DNA of 64,000 nucleotides from Amycolatopsis nivea (GTDB lineage Bacteria > Actinomycetota > Actinomycetes > Mycobacteriales > Pseudonocardiaceae), in the NCBI RefSeq assembly GCF_004522235.1, contig NZ_SDLT01000026.1, positions 51,481-115,480 on the forward strand, given 5' to 3'. The translations under genes and the position numbers were made by a program. The stretch's first letter is position 1. The number at the start of each line of letters is the position of its first letter. The notes below the pieces were generated by a model that worked only from the letters and a program-made list of their open reading frames with translations, did no database searches and was not told the origin of the DNA. Below are positions 51,167 to 59,172 of the stretch, piece by piece.

Positions 51167-52018
51167 CTAAGCGGCGACCATCCGCTGCCGCAGTTCGCCG
51201 ATGCCGTGGACGTAGCTGACGAGCCGGTCGCCCGCCTGGAGGTAGCGCTGCGGCGTGCGGCCCATGCCGACGCCGGAGGGGGTGCCGGTGAAGATGACGT
51301 CGCCGGGCAGCAGCGGGGTCACCGCGGACAGCCGGGCGATCAGTGCCGGCACCGAGAAGACCATCTGCGAGGTGCGGCCCTTCTGCACCTGCTCGCCGTT
51401 GACGAGCGCGCCGAGTTCGAGGTCGTCGCGATCCGGCAGTTCGTCCGGCGACACGACCACCGGGCCGAGCGGCCCGAAACCGGGATGGGACTTGGCGAGG
51501 CTGAACTGCGGGGCCGGACCGGCCAGCTGCAGCAGCCGTTCGGAGATGTCCTGCCCGACGGTCAGCCCGGCGACATAGTCCCAAGCCCGCTCTTCGGCGA
51601 CCCGTTCCGCGCGCTTGCCGACGACGGCGACGAGTTCGACTTCCCAGTCGACGTGCCCGCCGTCCGGGATGACGACGTCGCCGAACGGGCCGGTGAGGCA
51701 GGTCGGGAACTTGGTGAACACCGGCGGCGTCTCGGGCACCGCGAAGGAGGATTCGGCCGCGTGGTCGGCGTAGTTGAGGCCGATCGCGAACACCTGGCGC
51801 GGTGCCGGGACCGGATTGCCCAGCTGCTCGTCGCTGACCGGCCGTTCGAGCGCGTGGCCCTCTCCGATCGTCGCGGCGAATTCGGTCAGTTCCGCCCAGC
51901 GCTCGTAGGCCTGCTGAATGTCCGGGCCGAACCGCCCGCCGCTGGCCTCGGCCGCGTCCACCGCCTTTCCCGGTGCGGTGACCAGTGCCAGTCGTCCGTC
52001 CACAGTGGCGACTTTCAT
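51167..52018 (-). CDS. Fumarylacetoacetate hydrolase family protein
   Basis: A 283-residue FAH-fold enzyme: VFAIGLNYADHAAES, PPVFTKFPTCLTGPFGDVVIPDGGHVDWEVELVAVVGKRAERV (metal-binding acidic residues), VAGLTVGQDISERLLQ, SLAKSHPGFGPLGPVVV and the C-terminal GDVIFTGTPSGVGMGRTPQRYLQAGD. Family members hydrolyse C-C bonds, decarboxylate or hydrate the products of meta-cleavage. GAAGGAG precedes the ATG. It is the first gene of the aromatic operon, divergent from the GntR regulator, with an AACTTTCGAAAGTT operator between them. Confidence 0.9.
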   Translation of the reverse strand: MKVATVDGRLALVTAPGKAVDAAEASGGRFGPDIQQAYERWAELTEFAATIGEGHALERPVSDEQLGNPVPAPRQVFAIGLNYADHAAESSFAVPETPPVFTKFPTCLTGPFGDVVIPDGGHVDWEVELVAVVGKRAERVAEERAWDYVAGLTVGQDISERLLQLAGPAPQFSLAKSHPGFGPLGPVVVSPDELPDRDDLELGALVNGEQVQKGRTSQMVFSVPALIARLSAVTPLLPGDVIFTGTPSGVGMGRTPQRYLQAGDRLVSYVHGIGELRQRMVAA

Positions 52019-52085
52019 GCGGGGCTCCTTCGCGTCCGGCTTCGGTGTCCTCCAGTTGTACTCGCCGAGATTCGATGAGGCAACA

Positions 52086-52099
52086 AACTTTCGAAAGTT
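52086..52099. promoter_or_regulatory. GntR operator in the aromatic cluster
   Basis: AACTTTCGAAAGTT is a perfect 14-bp palindrome in the 114-base gap between the FAH-family gene and the GntR gene, upstream of the TACAGT -10 (52120-52125) of the regulator. Confidence 0.75.
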
Positions 52100-52119
52100 G
52101 CTGTGAGATTCGTATCCGC

Positions 52120-52125
52120 TACAGT
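52120..52125 (+). promoter_or_regulatory. -10 box of the leaderless GntR gene
   Basis: TACAGT ends seven bases before the ATG at 52133, and no ribosome binding site lies between. The operator at 52086-52099 is immediately upstream, so a bound repressor would block the polymerase. Confidence 0.5.
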
Positions 52126-52132
52126 GGACGGC

Positions 52133-52813
52133 ATGGCAGCGGACACGACGCGCGCCGAGGGCGTCTACCAGCAGCTTCGGGCGGACATCCTGGGCGGCCG
52201 GATGGTTCCCGGGCAGCGGCTGAAGTTCCCCGAACTCTGCGAGCGGTACGCGACGAGCGTCGGCGCGGCCCGCGAGGCGCTCACCCGATTGACCGCCGAG
52301 GGGCTGGTGAAGACCCGGCCGCACCTCGGCTACACCGTCACGCCGTTGTCGCACGAGGATCTCGCGGACCTGACGAAGGCGCGCCTGGAGATCGAATCAC
52401 TGGTGCTGCGGCTGTCGATCCTCGAAGGCGACGTGCAGTGGGAAGCCCGCGCGGTTGCCGCGCACCACCTGCTGGAGCGGACCCCGTTCACCGACCCCGC
52501 CGACCCGGCCCGCCCGGCCGACGCCTGGGTCGCGGCGCACTCCGGCTTCCACCTGTCCCTGTTCGAGGGCTGCCGCAACCGCAGGCTGGTCGCCACGGCG
52601 CGCGGCCTGCGCGAGGAGGCCGAGCTGTACCGGCACTGGTCGGTCTCCTTGGGACAGGAACCCGACCGGGACCTGGCGGGCGAGCACAAGGCGATCCTCG
52701 AGGCTGCTCTGGCGCGGGACGCGGATCTGGCCGCTGAACGGCTCCGGGACCACATCGCGCACACGGCGCAGCTGCTGATCAGCTGCGCCGAGGACGAGCC
52801 GAACCGGCCTTGA
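52133..52813 (+). CDS. GntR family transcriptional regulator (FadR/FCD type)
   Basis: A 226-residue regulator. The N-terminal winged HTH is VYQQLRADILGGRMVPGQRLKFPELCERYATSVGAAREALTRLTAEGLVKTRPHLGYTVTPL. The C-terminal all-helical FCD domain includes DLTKARLEIESLVLRLSI, AHSGFHLSLFEGCRNRRL and EHKAILEAALARDADLAAERLRDHIAHTAQLL, with the acidic and His residues that often hold a metal. The ATG at 52133 is used instead of the frame's earlier GTG, because the -10 spacing implies leaderless initiation there. It is divergent from the ring-cleavage operon and most likely represses it. Confidence 0.9.
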   Translation: MAADTTRAEGVYQQLRADILGGRMVPGQRLKFPELCERYATSVGAAREALTRLTAEGLVKTRPHLGYTVTPLSHEDLADLTKARLEIESLVLRLSILEGDVQWEARAVAAHHLLERTPFTDPADPARPADAWVAAHSGFHLSLFEGCRNRRLVATARGLREEAELYRHWSVSLGQEPDRDLAGEHKAILEAALARDADLAAERLRDHIAHTAQLLISCAEDEPNRP

Positions 52814-53166
52814 CCCGGGCTCAACGCGGTCCGCCCACGCCGACATCGCGCCGATCGAGATCGCCGAAGGCAAAACCCGCAACGAAGCCAACGCCGCTTC
52901 GCTGACCACGTCTGGCGAGTCATGACCGCCGACGGAAGACGCCAGACCCCCGCGGCGAGCCCGGGAGGACACGCGGGGGCGACTCTGACATCCAGCGCGA
53001 CCAGCCCTGCCCCGACGGCTGGTTCTTCGGACAAGTCACTTCCCGGACCCGCCAACCACGACCCTACCCCGCCACTTGACGAGCACCGAGGAACCCAAGG
53101 AGCCCTTCGCGGACCTGAGGAAGCGGCAGCGGCCGAGGCGGCCCAGGCCAAGTTCCCCGGCCACGG
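52814..53166. other. Gene-free interval with a remnant of the dispersed repeat
   Basis: No frame here has start, length and codon bias of a gene. The only recognisable element is CAAGGAGCCCTTCGCGGA near 53098, which resembles the right arm of the 1590-type palindrome. The rest looks like eroded coding sequence between the GntR gene and the convergent gcoB. Confidence 0.5.
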
Positions 53167-54177
53167 TCAGGCCACGGCCGGAGTGAAGTTCTCCCGGTGG
53201 ATCATCCGCGGCGCCATGCGGCGGCGTTTGAACGCCTTCACCCCGGCGTCGACCATCGGCGGCGGCCCGCAGAGCCAGCCTGACCAGCCGCGGGCGCTGG
53301 GGACGTCCTCGAGGAACTGGTCGGTCGGGAACCCGGTGCGATACGTGCTGTTCCCGGGTTCGTGCGACAGCACTGGAAGGAACGAGAAACCCGGGTAGCT
53401 GTCGGCGAGTTCGGCCATCAGGTCGAGGTCGTAGAGATCGGCCGCACCGCGAACTCCGTGGTACAGCACCACTTTCCGGCTCGGGTCCCGGGACAGCGCG
53501 GTGCGGGCCAGTCCGATCAGCGGGGCGAGGCCGGTGCCGCCGCCGATGAGCGCCATCGGGCCGCCGTCGTCCTCGTCCTCGGGCGGCAGGAAGAAATCGC
53601 CGAGCGGGCCGGTGACCTGGACCTGTTCTCCGACGGAGAGCCCCGCGAAGATCCACTGTTCGGTGGCCGCTCCGCCGGGCACCAGACGGACGTGCAGTTC
53701 GAGGACTTTGTCCTCGTCGGCGGTGTTGACCAGCGAGTACTGACGGCGCACGCCGGTGCCGGGCACGGTCAGCTCGACGTACTGGCCCGCGTTGAACGCC
53801 AGCGGTTCGGGCAGGCCGAGCCGCAGCCGTCGGGTGTCACGGGCGATGTCCTGGATTTCGCGGACAGTCGCGGTGAGGTCGCGCAGCGGGTGCGTGGCCC
53901 GGGCGGCGCCGCCCGCGGTTTCGACGACGACGTTCGAGCGGAGCCGGGCCTGGCAGGCCAGCGCCAGGCCCGCCGCCCGCTCGTCCTCGGTCAGGGTGTC
54001 GGCGGGGGAGTCGCGGTGGTCGACGGTGCCGTCGACCACGCGCAGCTTGCAGGTGCCGCAGGTGCCCTGGTTGCAGGAGTTCGGCATCCAGACGCCGGCG
54101 CGGAGGAAGGCGTCGAGCATCGGCTGGTCCGGCCCGCAGGCCACTCCCCGGCCGCCGACGGTCGCGGTGAAGGACAT
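53167..54177 (-). CDS. gcoB: Guaiacol O-demethylase reductase GcoB (2Fe-2S/FAD/NADH)
   Basis: A 336-residue three-domain reductase. The plant-type ferredoxin domain has Cys35, 40 and 43 (SCNQGTCGTCKL) and Cys75 (LALACQA); the FAD domain has RQYSLVNTADEDKVLELHVR near 145; the NAD domain has IGGGTGLAPLIG and the C-terminal CGPPPMVDAGVKAFKRRRM. The sequence follows Amycolatopsis GcoB closely along its whole length as I remember it. It passes electrons from NADH to the P450 GcoA for guaiacol demethylation. One base separates its ATG from the gcoA stop, so the two are made together. Unlike class I P450 systems, a single protein replaces ferredoxin and reductase. Confidence 0.93.
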   Translation of the reverse strand: MSFTATVGGRGVACGPDQPMLDAFLRAGVWMPNSCNQGTCGTCKLRVVDGTVDHRDSPADTLTEDERAAGLALACQARLRSNVVVETAGGAARATHPLRDLTATVREIQDIARDTRRLRLGLPEPLAFNAGQYVELTVPGTGVRRQYSLVNTADEDKVLELHVRLVPGGAATEQWIFAGLSVGEQVQVTGPLGDFFLPPEDEDDGGPMALIGGGTGLAPLIGLARTALSRDPSRKVVLYHGVRGAADLYDLDLMAELADSYPGFSFLPVLSHEPGNSTYRTGFPTDQFLEDVPSARGWSGWLCGPPPMVDAGVKAFKRRRMAPRMIHRENFTPAVA

Positions 54178-54178
54178 G

Positions 54179-55408
54179 TCAGGCCTCCCAGGCGACGTGC
54201 AGCGACGTCGGCCCGCGGAAGCCCCAGCCCCAGAACTCGACGTCCGAGGAGGTGTCGCGCTCGAGGTTCGGGATCGACTCGAACAGTTCCTCCAGCGCGA
54301 TCCGCATGACGTGGTTGGCGAAGTAGATCCCGGCGCAGGCGTGGTTCCCGGCGCCGAACGCCAGGTGCGGCAGCGGGGGACGGTGCAGGTCGTAACGGGT
54401 CGGGGCCTCGTAGACGCCGGTGTCGTGGTTGGCCGAGCCGTAGGAGAGGATCACCGGCGTGCCCGCGGGCAGCTCGACCCCGGCGACGGTGACCGCCTTG
54501 GTCGAGATCCGCGCGGTGGCCGACCAGATCGGCGAGGTCCAGCGCATCCCCTCGGAGATCGCGCGGGGGATCAGCGCCGGGTCGTCCACGACCTGCTCGA
54601 GCTGGTCGGGTTCGCTGAACAGGCCGGTCAGCGTCGAGGCCACGCCGTGGCCCGGTTCCTGCATCGCGCCGAGCAGGTACACGTAGATCGTCGGGTAGAT
54701 GTATTCGCGGTCGCGGGTCTTGCCCGGCGGCATCCCGTCGTGCAGCCAGTGCGAGATCGCGGTGTCGGCGGGTTCGGCGATCCACCGGTCGATCAGCGGG
54801 TCGACCGTCGCCTGGATCTCGGCCTTCGCCTCGTCGCCTTGGACGAACCCCTCCGGGTTGGCGAATTCGCCGTCCTCGGTCATCGCGGCGTTGGTGAAGG
54901 ACCGGCTCAGTTTCGCGAACCATTCGCGCAGTTTGTCCGAGCTGACGCTCTGCAGCCCGAGCAGGTCGCCGAGGGATCGGACGCTGACCGGCTCGCAGTA
55001 CTGGGAGACGAGTTCCGCGCGGCCGTCGTTCTCGAACTTCTCCAGGTAGCCGCGGGCGATGGGGCGGACGAGGTCGTCGATCCACCGGTCGACCTCGACG
55101 GGCTGGAGCGCGGGCTCGACCATCGAGCGCAGGTCGGCGTGGATGTCGCCGTTGACCCCGATGATCGCCGGATGACCGAAGGTGCGGCCGCCGGCCGGGG
55201 TGATGACGGCTTCGAAATCGGGGCTGGTGGCGATCTCGCGGCAGATCTCCGCGGTCGTCGCCACGTATGAGCCGAGCACCGGCACGTACGCCAGCGGGGC
55301 CTCGCGGCGCAGCCGTTCGTAAGGCTCGTACGGGTTGCGCTCCAGCTGGGCCATGGTGATGTCGTCGATCCAGGACAGGTCCGGGGCGGTGGTGCTGTTC
55401 GTCGTCAT
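54179..55408 (-). CDS. gcoA: Cytochrome P450 GcoA (CYP255A, guaiacol O-demethylase)
   Basis: A 409-residue P450. The haem motif is FGAGNHACAG with Cys358, and the ExxR-type residues lie in ISEGMRW. The I helix reads YLLGAMQEPGHG without the usual acid-Thr pair, a known feature of GcoA. Counting two residues more than the 407-residue reference, the guaiacol-contacting Phe75, Phe169, Phe395, Ala295 and Thr296 correspond to Phe77, Phe171, Phe397, Ala297 and Thr298, all conserved. It removes the aryl methyl group of guaiacol, giving catechol and formaldehyde. It forms an operon with gcoB, divergent from an AraC activator, beside a ring-cleavage operon. Confidence 0.95.
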   Translation of the reverse strand: MTTNSTTAPDLSWIDDITMAQLERNPYEPYERLRREAPLAYVPVLGSYVATTAEICREIATSPDFEAVITPAGGRTFGHPAIIGVNGDIHADLRSMVEPALQPVEVDRWIDDLVRPIARGYLEKFENDGRAELVSQYCEPVSVRSLGDLLGLQSVSSDKLREWFAKLSRSFTNAAMTEDGEFANPEGFVQGDEAKAEIQATVDPLIDRWIAEPADTAISHWLHDGMPPGKTRDREYIYPTIYVYLLGAMQEPGHGVASTLTGLFSEPDQLEQVVDDPALIPRAISEGMRWTSPIWSATARISTKAVTVAGVELPAGTPVILSYGSANHDTGVYEAPTRYDLHRPPLPHLAFGAGNHACAGIYFANHVMRIALEELFESIPNLERDTSSDVEFWGWGFRGPTSLHVAWEA

Positions 55409-55531
55409 TGACGCGGCCTCCTTCGTGCGTGGTGGGGCGAAGGTAGGTCCGCGCGGGCAGCGCCCACGACACGCGAAGCGCGGATCCGGTACGGATCGCG
55501 CGACGAATCCGGCGCTCCGCCGCTGATCAGC

Positions 55532-55537
55532 TAGCAT
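55532..55537 (+). promoter_or_regulatory. -10 box of the leaderless AraC gene
   Basis: TAGCAT ends six bases before the ATG at 55544, without a ribosome binding site between them. The 135-base gap to gcoA must also hold the gcoA promoter, but no clear activator half-sites were recognised. Confidence 0.45.
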
Positions 55538-55543
55538 GCGTCC

Positions 55544-56479
55544 ATGTCCGCACGCCGTGGTGCGGCGCCGCGGGACTGGGAGCGAGTCTCGAAGTCGGTG
55601 GCCGACGCCTACTTTCCGCACCAGCTGACGCCGCTCGGCGGCGGCCGCGAACCGCGGCTGACCCTGCGGACGCTGGACCTCGGCCCGGTGCTGATCGGGT
55701 ACGTCGGATGGGGAGCCGACGTCGAGATCGCCTGCGACTACCCGTCCGCGTACGAGGTCAACCTGCCGCTGACCGGCCACCTCGCCAGCCGTGGCAGGCA
55801 CGGTTCGGTGACGTCGGTGCCGGGACAGGCGACCGTCTTCCGCGCCGACACGCCGTCGCTGATCACCCACTGGGACGCGACCTGCACCGTGCTGGGCGTC
55901 AAATTCGACGGGGACTGGCTGGATCGCGAGGCCGAACGGGTCGTCGGCGCCGGGACCGTCCGCGTCGCCGGTGCGCTCCCGGACCAGTTGCCGCTGGAGC
56001 ACGGACCCGCGCGCGACTGGCGGCATCTCGTCGCCGGTCTGTCGTCGCAGATGCGCGACGGCTCGTTGTTCAGCGACCAGCCGATCGTCCGGGAACAACT
56101 GGCCGGAGCGGTCGCGGCCGGATTCCTCCTGGCGGGCTGCCCTGATACCGGTCGCGTCCCGCCGCCGCGGCCGCGCGCGATCACGCGAGTGGTCGATGCG
56201 GTGCGCGCCGACCCGGCCCGGGCGTGGACGGCGGCGGACATGGCTGCTGTCGCGGGGACTACGGTTCGCCGGTTGCAGGAGAGCTTCCGGGAATGGGTCG
56301 GCTGCACGCCGACGGAGCATCTCGTCGGCGTGCGGTTGCAGCATGCTCGGGCGGATCTCGAAGAGCACCCGGAATTCTCGGTCAGCGAGATCGCGGCGAG
56401 GTGGGGATTTTCCAGCGCCAGCCGGTTCGCGGCGGCGTTTCGGCGGCGTTATGGGGAGTCTCCTTCGCGGGCTCGTTGA
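55544..56479 (+). CDS. AraC family regulator, probable activator of gcoAB
   Basis: A 311-residue regulator with an AraC-binding-like N-terminal domain (YEVNLPLTGHLASRGRHGSVTSVPGQATVFRADTPSLITHWDATCTVLGVKFD) and a C-terminal AraC HTH pair (RAWTAADMAAVAGTTVRRLQESFREWVGCTPTEHLVGVRLQHARADLEEHPEFSVSEIAARWGFSSASRFAAAFRRRYGESP). AraC-type activators divergent from gcoAB are known in guaiacol-degrading actinobacteria, and the orientation here is the same. It presumably responds to guaiacol or a similar methoxyphenol; the inducer is inferred. Confidence 0.88.
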   Translation: MSARRGAAPRDWERVSKSVADAYFPHQLTPLGGGREPRLTLRTLDLGPVLIGYVGWGADVEIACDYPSAYEVNLPLTGHLASRGRHGSVTSVPGQATVFRADTPSLITHWDATCTVLGVKFDGDWLDREAERVVGAGTVRVAGALPDQLPLEHGPARDWRHLVAGLSSQMRDGSLFSDQPIVREQLAGAVAAGFLLAGCPDTGRVPPPRPRAITRVVDAVRADPARAWTAADMAAVAGTTVRRLQESFREWVGCTPTEHLVGVRLQHARADLEEHPEFSVSEIAARWGFSSASRFAAAFRRRYGESPSRAR

Positions 56480-56498
56480 GTCTTGCCGCCAAGAACAG

Positions 56499-56551
56499 TA
56501 CGTGAGGGGAACCCTGGGGGAATCTGATTCCCTCAGGGTTCCCCTCACGTA
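56499..56551. repeat. 53-bp palindromic repeat between convergent genes
   Basis: Two 26-base arms with one mismatch surround a central T. The outer ends are TACGTGAGGGGAACC / GGTTCCCCTCACGTA and the core is GGGAATC-T-GATTCCC. It lies between the AraC gene and the convergent 765-residue gene. It is of the same family as 1590-1640 and probably acts as a bidirectional terminator. Confidence 0.75.
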
Positions 56552-56633
56552 CCTTACGAAACGGTCACATGGTCGCCAAGCGGCGATTGCGGCGGGTTTC
56601 GCGGGGTAACCGCGCCTCACCCGCGACGTCGCC

Positions 56634-58931
56634 TCAAAGTCCTGGCGTTGTCGTCGATTCCTTCTGCCGGACCTCGGGCAAACACCAGTGCTTTCCCGTA
56701 GTCCACCCGAGAAAACGCCGTCCGACCCCGCCGCCGATGCGGCCCTCCGGGGTGAACCGGCCGCCCTCCACCACGTGTGCCAAGCCGGTCACGGCCGGGG
56801 TGAAGCGTTCGGCCAGGCCCGCTCGGGTCACCTGCTCGGCGAGCTCGCGGACGGTCGCGCGCTGAGTTTCGAGGTTGCACAAACTCAGGAAGAACAGCGC
56901 CTGCCGCCAGGCGTAGGCCGCGTTCTTGACCGCTTGCAGGGCCGCGTGGTGGTGGTCGGTGCGCGTCGCGAGCCGGATCACCGTCCACGTCAGGGACTCG
57001 GCGGCCAGTTCAGGTGCCGACGCCTGGAGCCGCTTCCGCAGATCGAGCGTGTGCACCAGGACCGCCAGGTTCTGCGTCGTGAGAATCTGGCTCTGCTCCA
57101 GCACCGTGCCGTTCATCGCGACCGAACGGAGCCGCCACGACGTGCGGGTTCCGCCGGCTCGGGCGAAGCACAGGTCGGCGAAGTCGTTGGCGGTGCCCTT
57201 GGCGAGCGCGCGGAACCGGCGCGGGCGGGGCTCCGACGTCCAGGACTCCGGCAGGTCGTAGTAGCGCGCGTAGAGCGTGCCCGCCATCGTGCGGCTCGTG
57301 AGTTCCGCTGCCGTCCGCCACTTCTCGGTGAACATGCCCGTGAAGATGTCGGCGGCGACCTCCTCGACCAGCGGCATCGGCAGCCCGGCCTGTTTCGCCA
57401 GCGCGCCCAGTTCGCGCACCAGCGTGTTCGGCAGGATCGCCTGCGGGAACGCGCTGATCGCCAGCAGCACCGTCTGGGAGAGCGTCTGGCGGGCGGCCCG
57501 GGTGGCGTCCGGACGCCGCGTTCGCAGCCGGTCGAGCGCGTGGACCCAGGGGAGTTCCTCGATCCGGACCTGGTGTTCCAGGTCGAGCAGCAGCAGACTG
57601 CGGCGACGGCGGAAGGCCGCGTAGGTCTGCGCGTACAGCGTCGAAAGCTGCTCGTTGTCGAAGTTCGCGGCCAGCAGTTGCGCGGTGATCTGCGGCAGGA
57701 CCGTCGCGAGGACGTCCGCCGACGTGATCACCTTCCGTGCGACCAGTTCCTCGATCGGCGCCTCCAGCGCGCGGGCGACCTTGGCGACCAGGTGCGCCGG
57801 CGCGTCCCCGGCGACCGGCTCGATCGACGGCAGCCCGCCGTCGGCCGGGAAGCGGTCCAGTCGTTCGGCCAGCGCGGCGGCGAGTTCGGCGTGCGTGGGC
57901 CGCGACGCGACCGAGGCCTGCAGCGCTCGCAACGCCGCCCGCGGTTCCGAGCCCGGCTCGCCGTGCTTGGTGATCGTGTTCGCCAGGGCACGGCGGATCC
58001 AGCCGACGTCCCGGCCGGTCAGTTCCGAGCTGTCGCGCTCGCACGCCCGCAACGCGCGGTACAGCCGCGTGAAGTTGCTCTTCGGGTGGACGTGGACTCC
58101 CGACGCGGTGTGCCGGAAGCGCGCGCTCGCGTAGTCCGCGAGCCATTCGGCGCGACGCTGCTGCCAGTCCTCCGGCCAGGTACGGCACGGCCAGCCGCCG
58201 ACGACGCCGGTTTCGTCCAGCCGCGGCAGTTCGCCTTCGACGGTGTCGCACCACAGCGCGACCAGCCGGTCGAACAGCGGGTGCCATACCGTCAGCGTTT
58301 CCAGCATCGCCTTGATCGCGGGCGGGGTGCTCGCCGACCGCAGCGAGTCCCGGACTTCGCCGACGGTGCTCAGCCGGACCAGTGCGCCCGCCGGTCGCGG
58401 CGCCGAGCCGGGCAGCGGGGCCAGGCGCAGGCGGTGTAGGTGCGGCCGCAGTTCGGCGATCAGGTCGAGCGCCGCTTCGGCGTGCCCGTGCTCCAGCAGC
58501 CACGCGACGGTCGGCAGCGCGGCGTCCTCCGGGACGTCGATCCGGTAGGACTCGGCGGCGAGCATGCCGCGCAGCGCGGCGAGCCCGGCGTCGGTGAGGT
58601 ACCAGAGGTTGAGCCGTTCGCGATCGGTCCGGCCCGGTCCGTCGGGGCACAGAGCGGCCTCGGCGGGGGACAGCGGGACCTCGGCCAGGCACCGGCCGGT
58701 GGCGAACCCGCCGTGCACGACTTCGAGGGTCACCCACGCCGGAGTGCCCGCGACCGGGACCCGCGAGCCGATCCGCAGCGAACCGGTGGCCATGCCCGTG
58801 AGGACGTCCTGCCACCGGTCGGCCTTCGCCCGCGCACGACGGCGCGTCCCGCTGTCCTTCGCGGACAGGGCGGTGCGCACAGCCCGTTCGAGCTGCCCGT
58901 AGGCGTACCCCGGCGACGCGGTGTGTCCCAT
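56634..58931 (-). CDS. Large protein of unknown function downstream of two tRNA genes (765 residues)
   Basis: I do not recognise this protein. It starts MGHTASPGYAYGQLERAVRT and appears mostly helical and soluble, with no signal peptide, membrane segment, Walker motif or zinc-finger CxxC pattern. Landmarks are GSRVPVAGTPAWVTLEVVHGGFATG near 55-80, RERLNLWYLTDAGLAALRGMLAAESYRIDVPEDAALPTVAWLLEHGHAEAALDLIAELRPHLHRLRLAPLPG near 105-175, PKSNFTRLYRALRACERDS near 285, and Trp-rich and Arg-rich stretches. AGGGGGA precedes the ATG at 58931. The frame continues upstream through the tRNAs, but only this start has a ribosome binding site. The 3' end of the tRNA-Asn-like gene is 22 bases before the ATG, so both probably share a transcript. 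Codon bias is normal for the genome. Confidence 0.85.
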   Translation of the reverse strand: MGHTASPGYAYGQLERAVRTALSAKDSGTRRRARAKADRWQDVLTGMATGSLRIGSRVPVAGTPAWVTLEVVHGGFATGRCLAEVPLSPAEAALCPDGPGRTDRERLNLWYLTDAGLAALRGMLAAESYRIDVPEDAALPTVAWLLEHGHAEAALDLIAELRPHLHRLRLAPLPGSAPRPAGALVRLSTVGEVRDSLRSASTPPAIKAMLETLTVWHPLFDRLVALWCDTVEGELPRLDETGVVGGWPCRTWPEDWQQRRAEWLADYASARFRHTASGVHVHPKSNFTRLYRALRACERDSSELTGRDVGWIRRALANTITKHGEPGSEPRAALRALQASVASRPTHAELAAALAERLDRFPADGGLPSIEPVAGDAPAHLVAKVARALEAPIEELVARKVITSADVLATVLPQITAQLLAANFDNEQLSTLYAQTYAAFRRRRSLLLLDLEHQVRIEELPWVHALDRLRTRRPDATRAARQTLSQTVLLAISAFPQAILPNTLVRELGALAKQAGLPMPLVEEVAADIFTGMFTEKWRTAAELTSRTMAGTLYARYYDLPESWTSEPRPRRFRALAKGTANDFADLCFARAGGTRTSWRLRSVAMNGTVLEQSQILTTQNLAVLVHTLDLRKRLQASAPELAAESLTWTVIRLATRTDHHHAALQAVKNAAYAWRQALFFLSLCNLETQRATVRELAEQVTRAGLAERFTPAVTGLAHVVEGGRFTPEGRIGGGVGRRFLGWTTGKHWCLPEVRQKESTTTPGL

Positions 58932-58953
58932 GTGGATTCCCCCTGTGGTCAAG

Positions 58954-59026
58954 ACTTGGAGGCAGGATTCGAACCTGCGCCTTCCCGGGTAACAGCCGGG
59001 TGTTCTGCCTGCTGAACTACTCCAAG
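58954..59026 (-). tRNA. tRNA-Asn(GTT)-like gene with unusual acceptor stem
   Basis: The minus strand folds as a complete 73-base cloverleaf: acceptor CTTGGAG/CTCCAAG, D stem GTTC/GAAC, anticodon stem CCCGG/CCGGG with loop CTGTTAC (anticodon GTT), variable loop AAGGC, T stem GCAGG/CCTGC with loop TTCGAAT, then T as discriminator. CCA is not encoded. Bacterial tRNA-Asn normally carries G73, so the discriminator and the C1-G72 pair are atypical. It is roughly four-fifths identical by hand alignment to the neighbouring tRNA at 59040. It lies 22 bases upstream of the 765-residue gene. Confidence 0.85.
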
Positions 59027-59039
59027 GAGCGGGGGATGG

Positions 59040-59111
59040 ACATGGAGGCGGGACTCGAACCCGCGCCCTCCCGGTCACGAGCCAGGCGATCTGCCGCTGA
59101 TCTACTCCATG
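59040..59111 (-). tRNA. tRNA-Thr(CGT)-like gene with unusual acceptor stem
   Basis: The minus strand folds as a 72-base cloverleaf: acceptor CATGGAG/CTCCATG, D stem GATC/GATC, anticodon stem CCTGG/CCGGG with loop CTCGTGA (anticodon CGT), variable loop AGGGC, T stem GCGGG/CCCGC with loop TTCGAGT, discriminator T. CCA is not encoded. The body is shared with the Asn-like tRNA 13 bases downstream and looks unlike a standard actinobacterial tRNA-Thr, which begins with G. It is the first element of the tRNA-tRNA-protein unit. The isotype comes from the anticodon only; the true charging identity is uncertain. Confidence 0.8.
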
Positions 59112-59172
59112 CCGTTCCCCGCGTCCGGAATCCTATGCCGCGGCGGGACAGCGCCGCCACCGAAATTCCGGC

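Noticed and set aside
52922..53398. Plus-strand frame of 158 codons between GntR and gcoB
   Set aside because: Its 3' half lies antisense to gcoB and its 5' half has no coding bias or ribosome binding site.
56688..58439. Plus-strand frame of 583 codons opposite the 765-residue gene
   Set aside because: It is Arg-rich with no motif or ribosome binding site; the minus-strand frame has normal codon bias and a good start site.
58932..59078. N-terminal extension of the 765-residue protein back to 59078
   Set aside because: It would translate through both tRNA genes; the ATG at 58931 has a good ribosome binding site.
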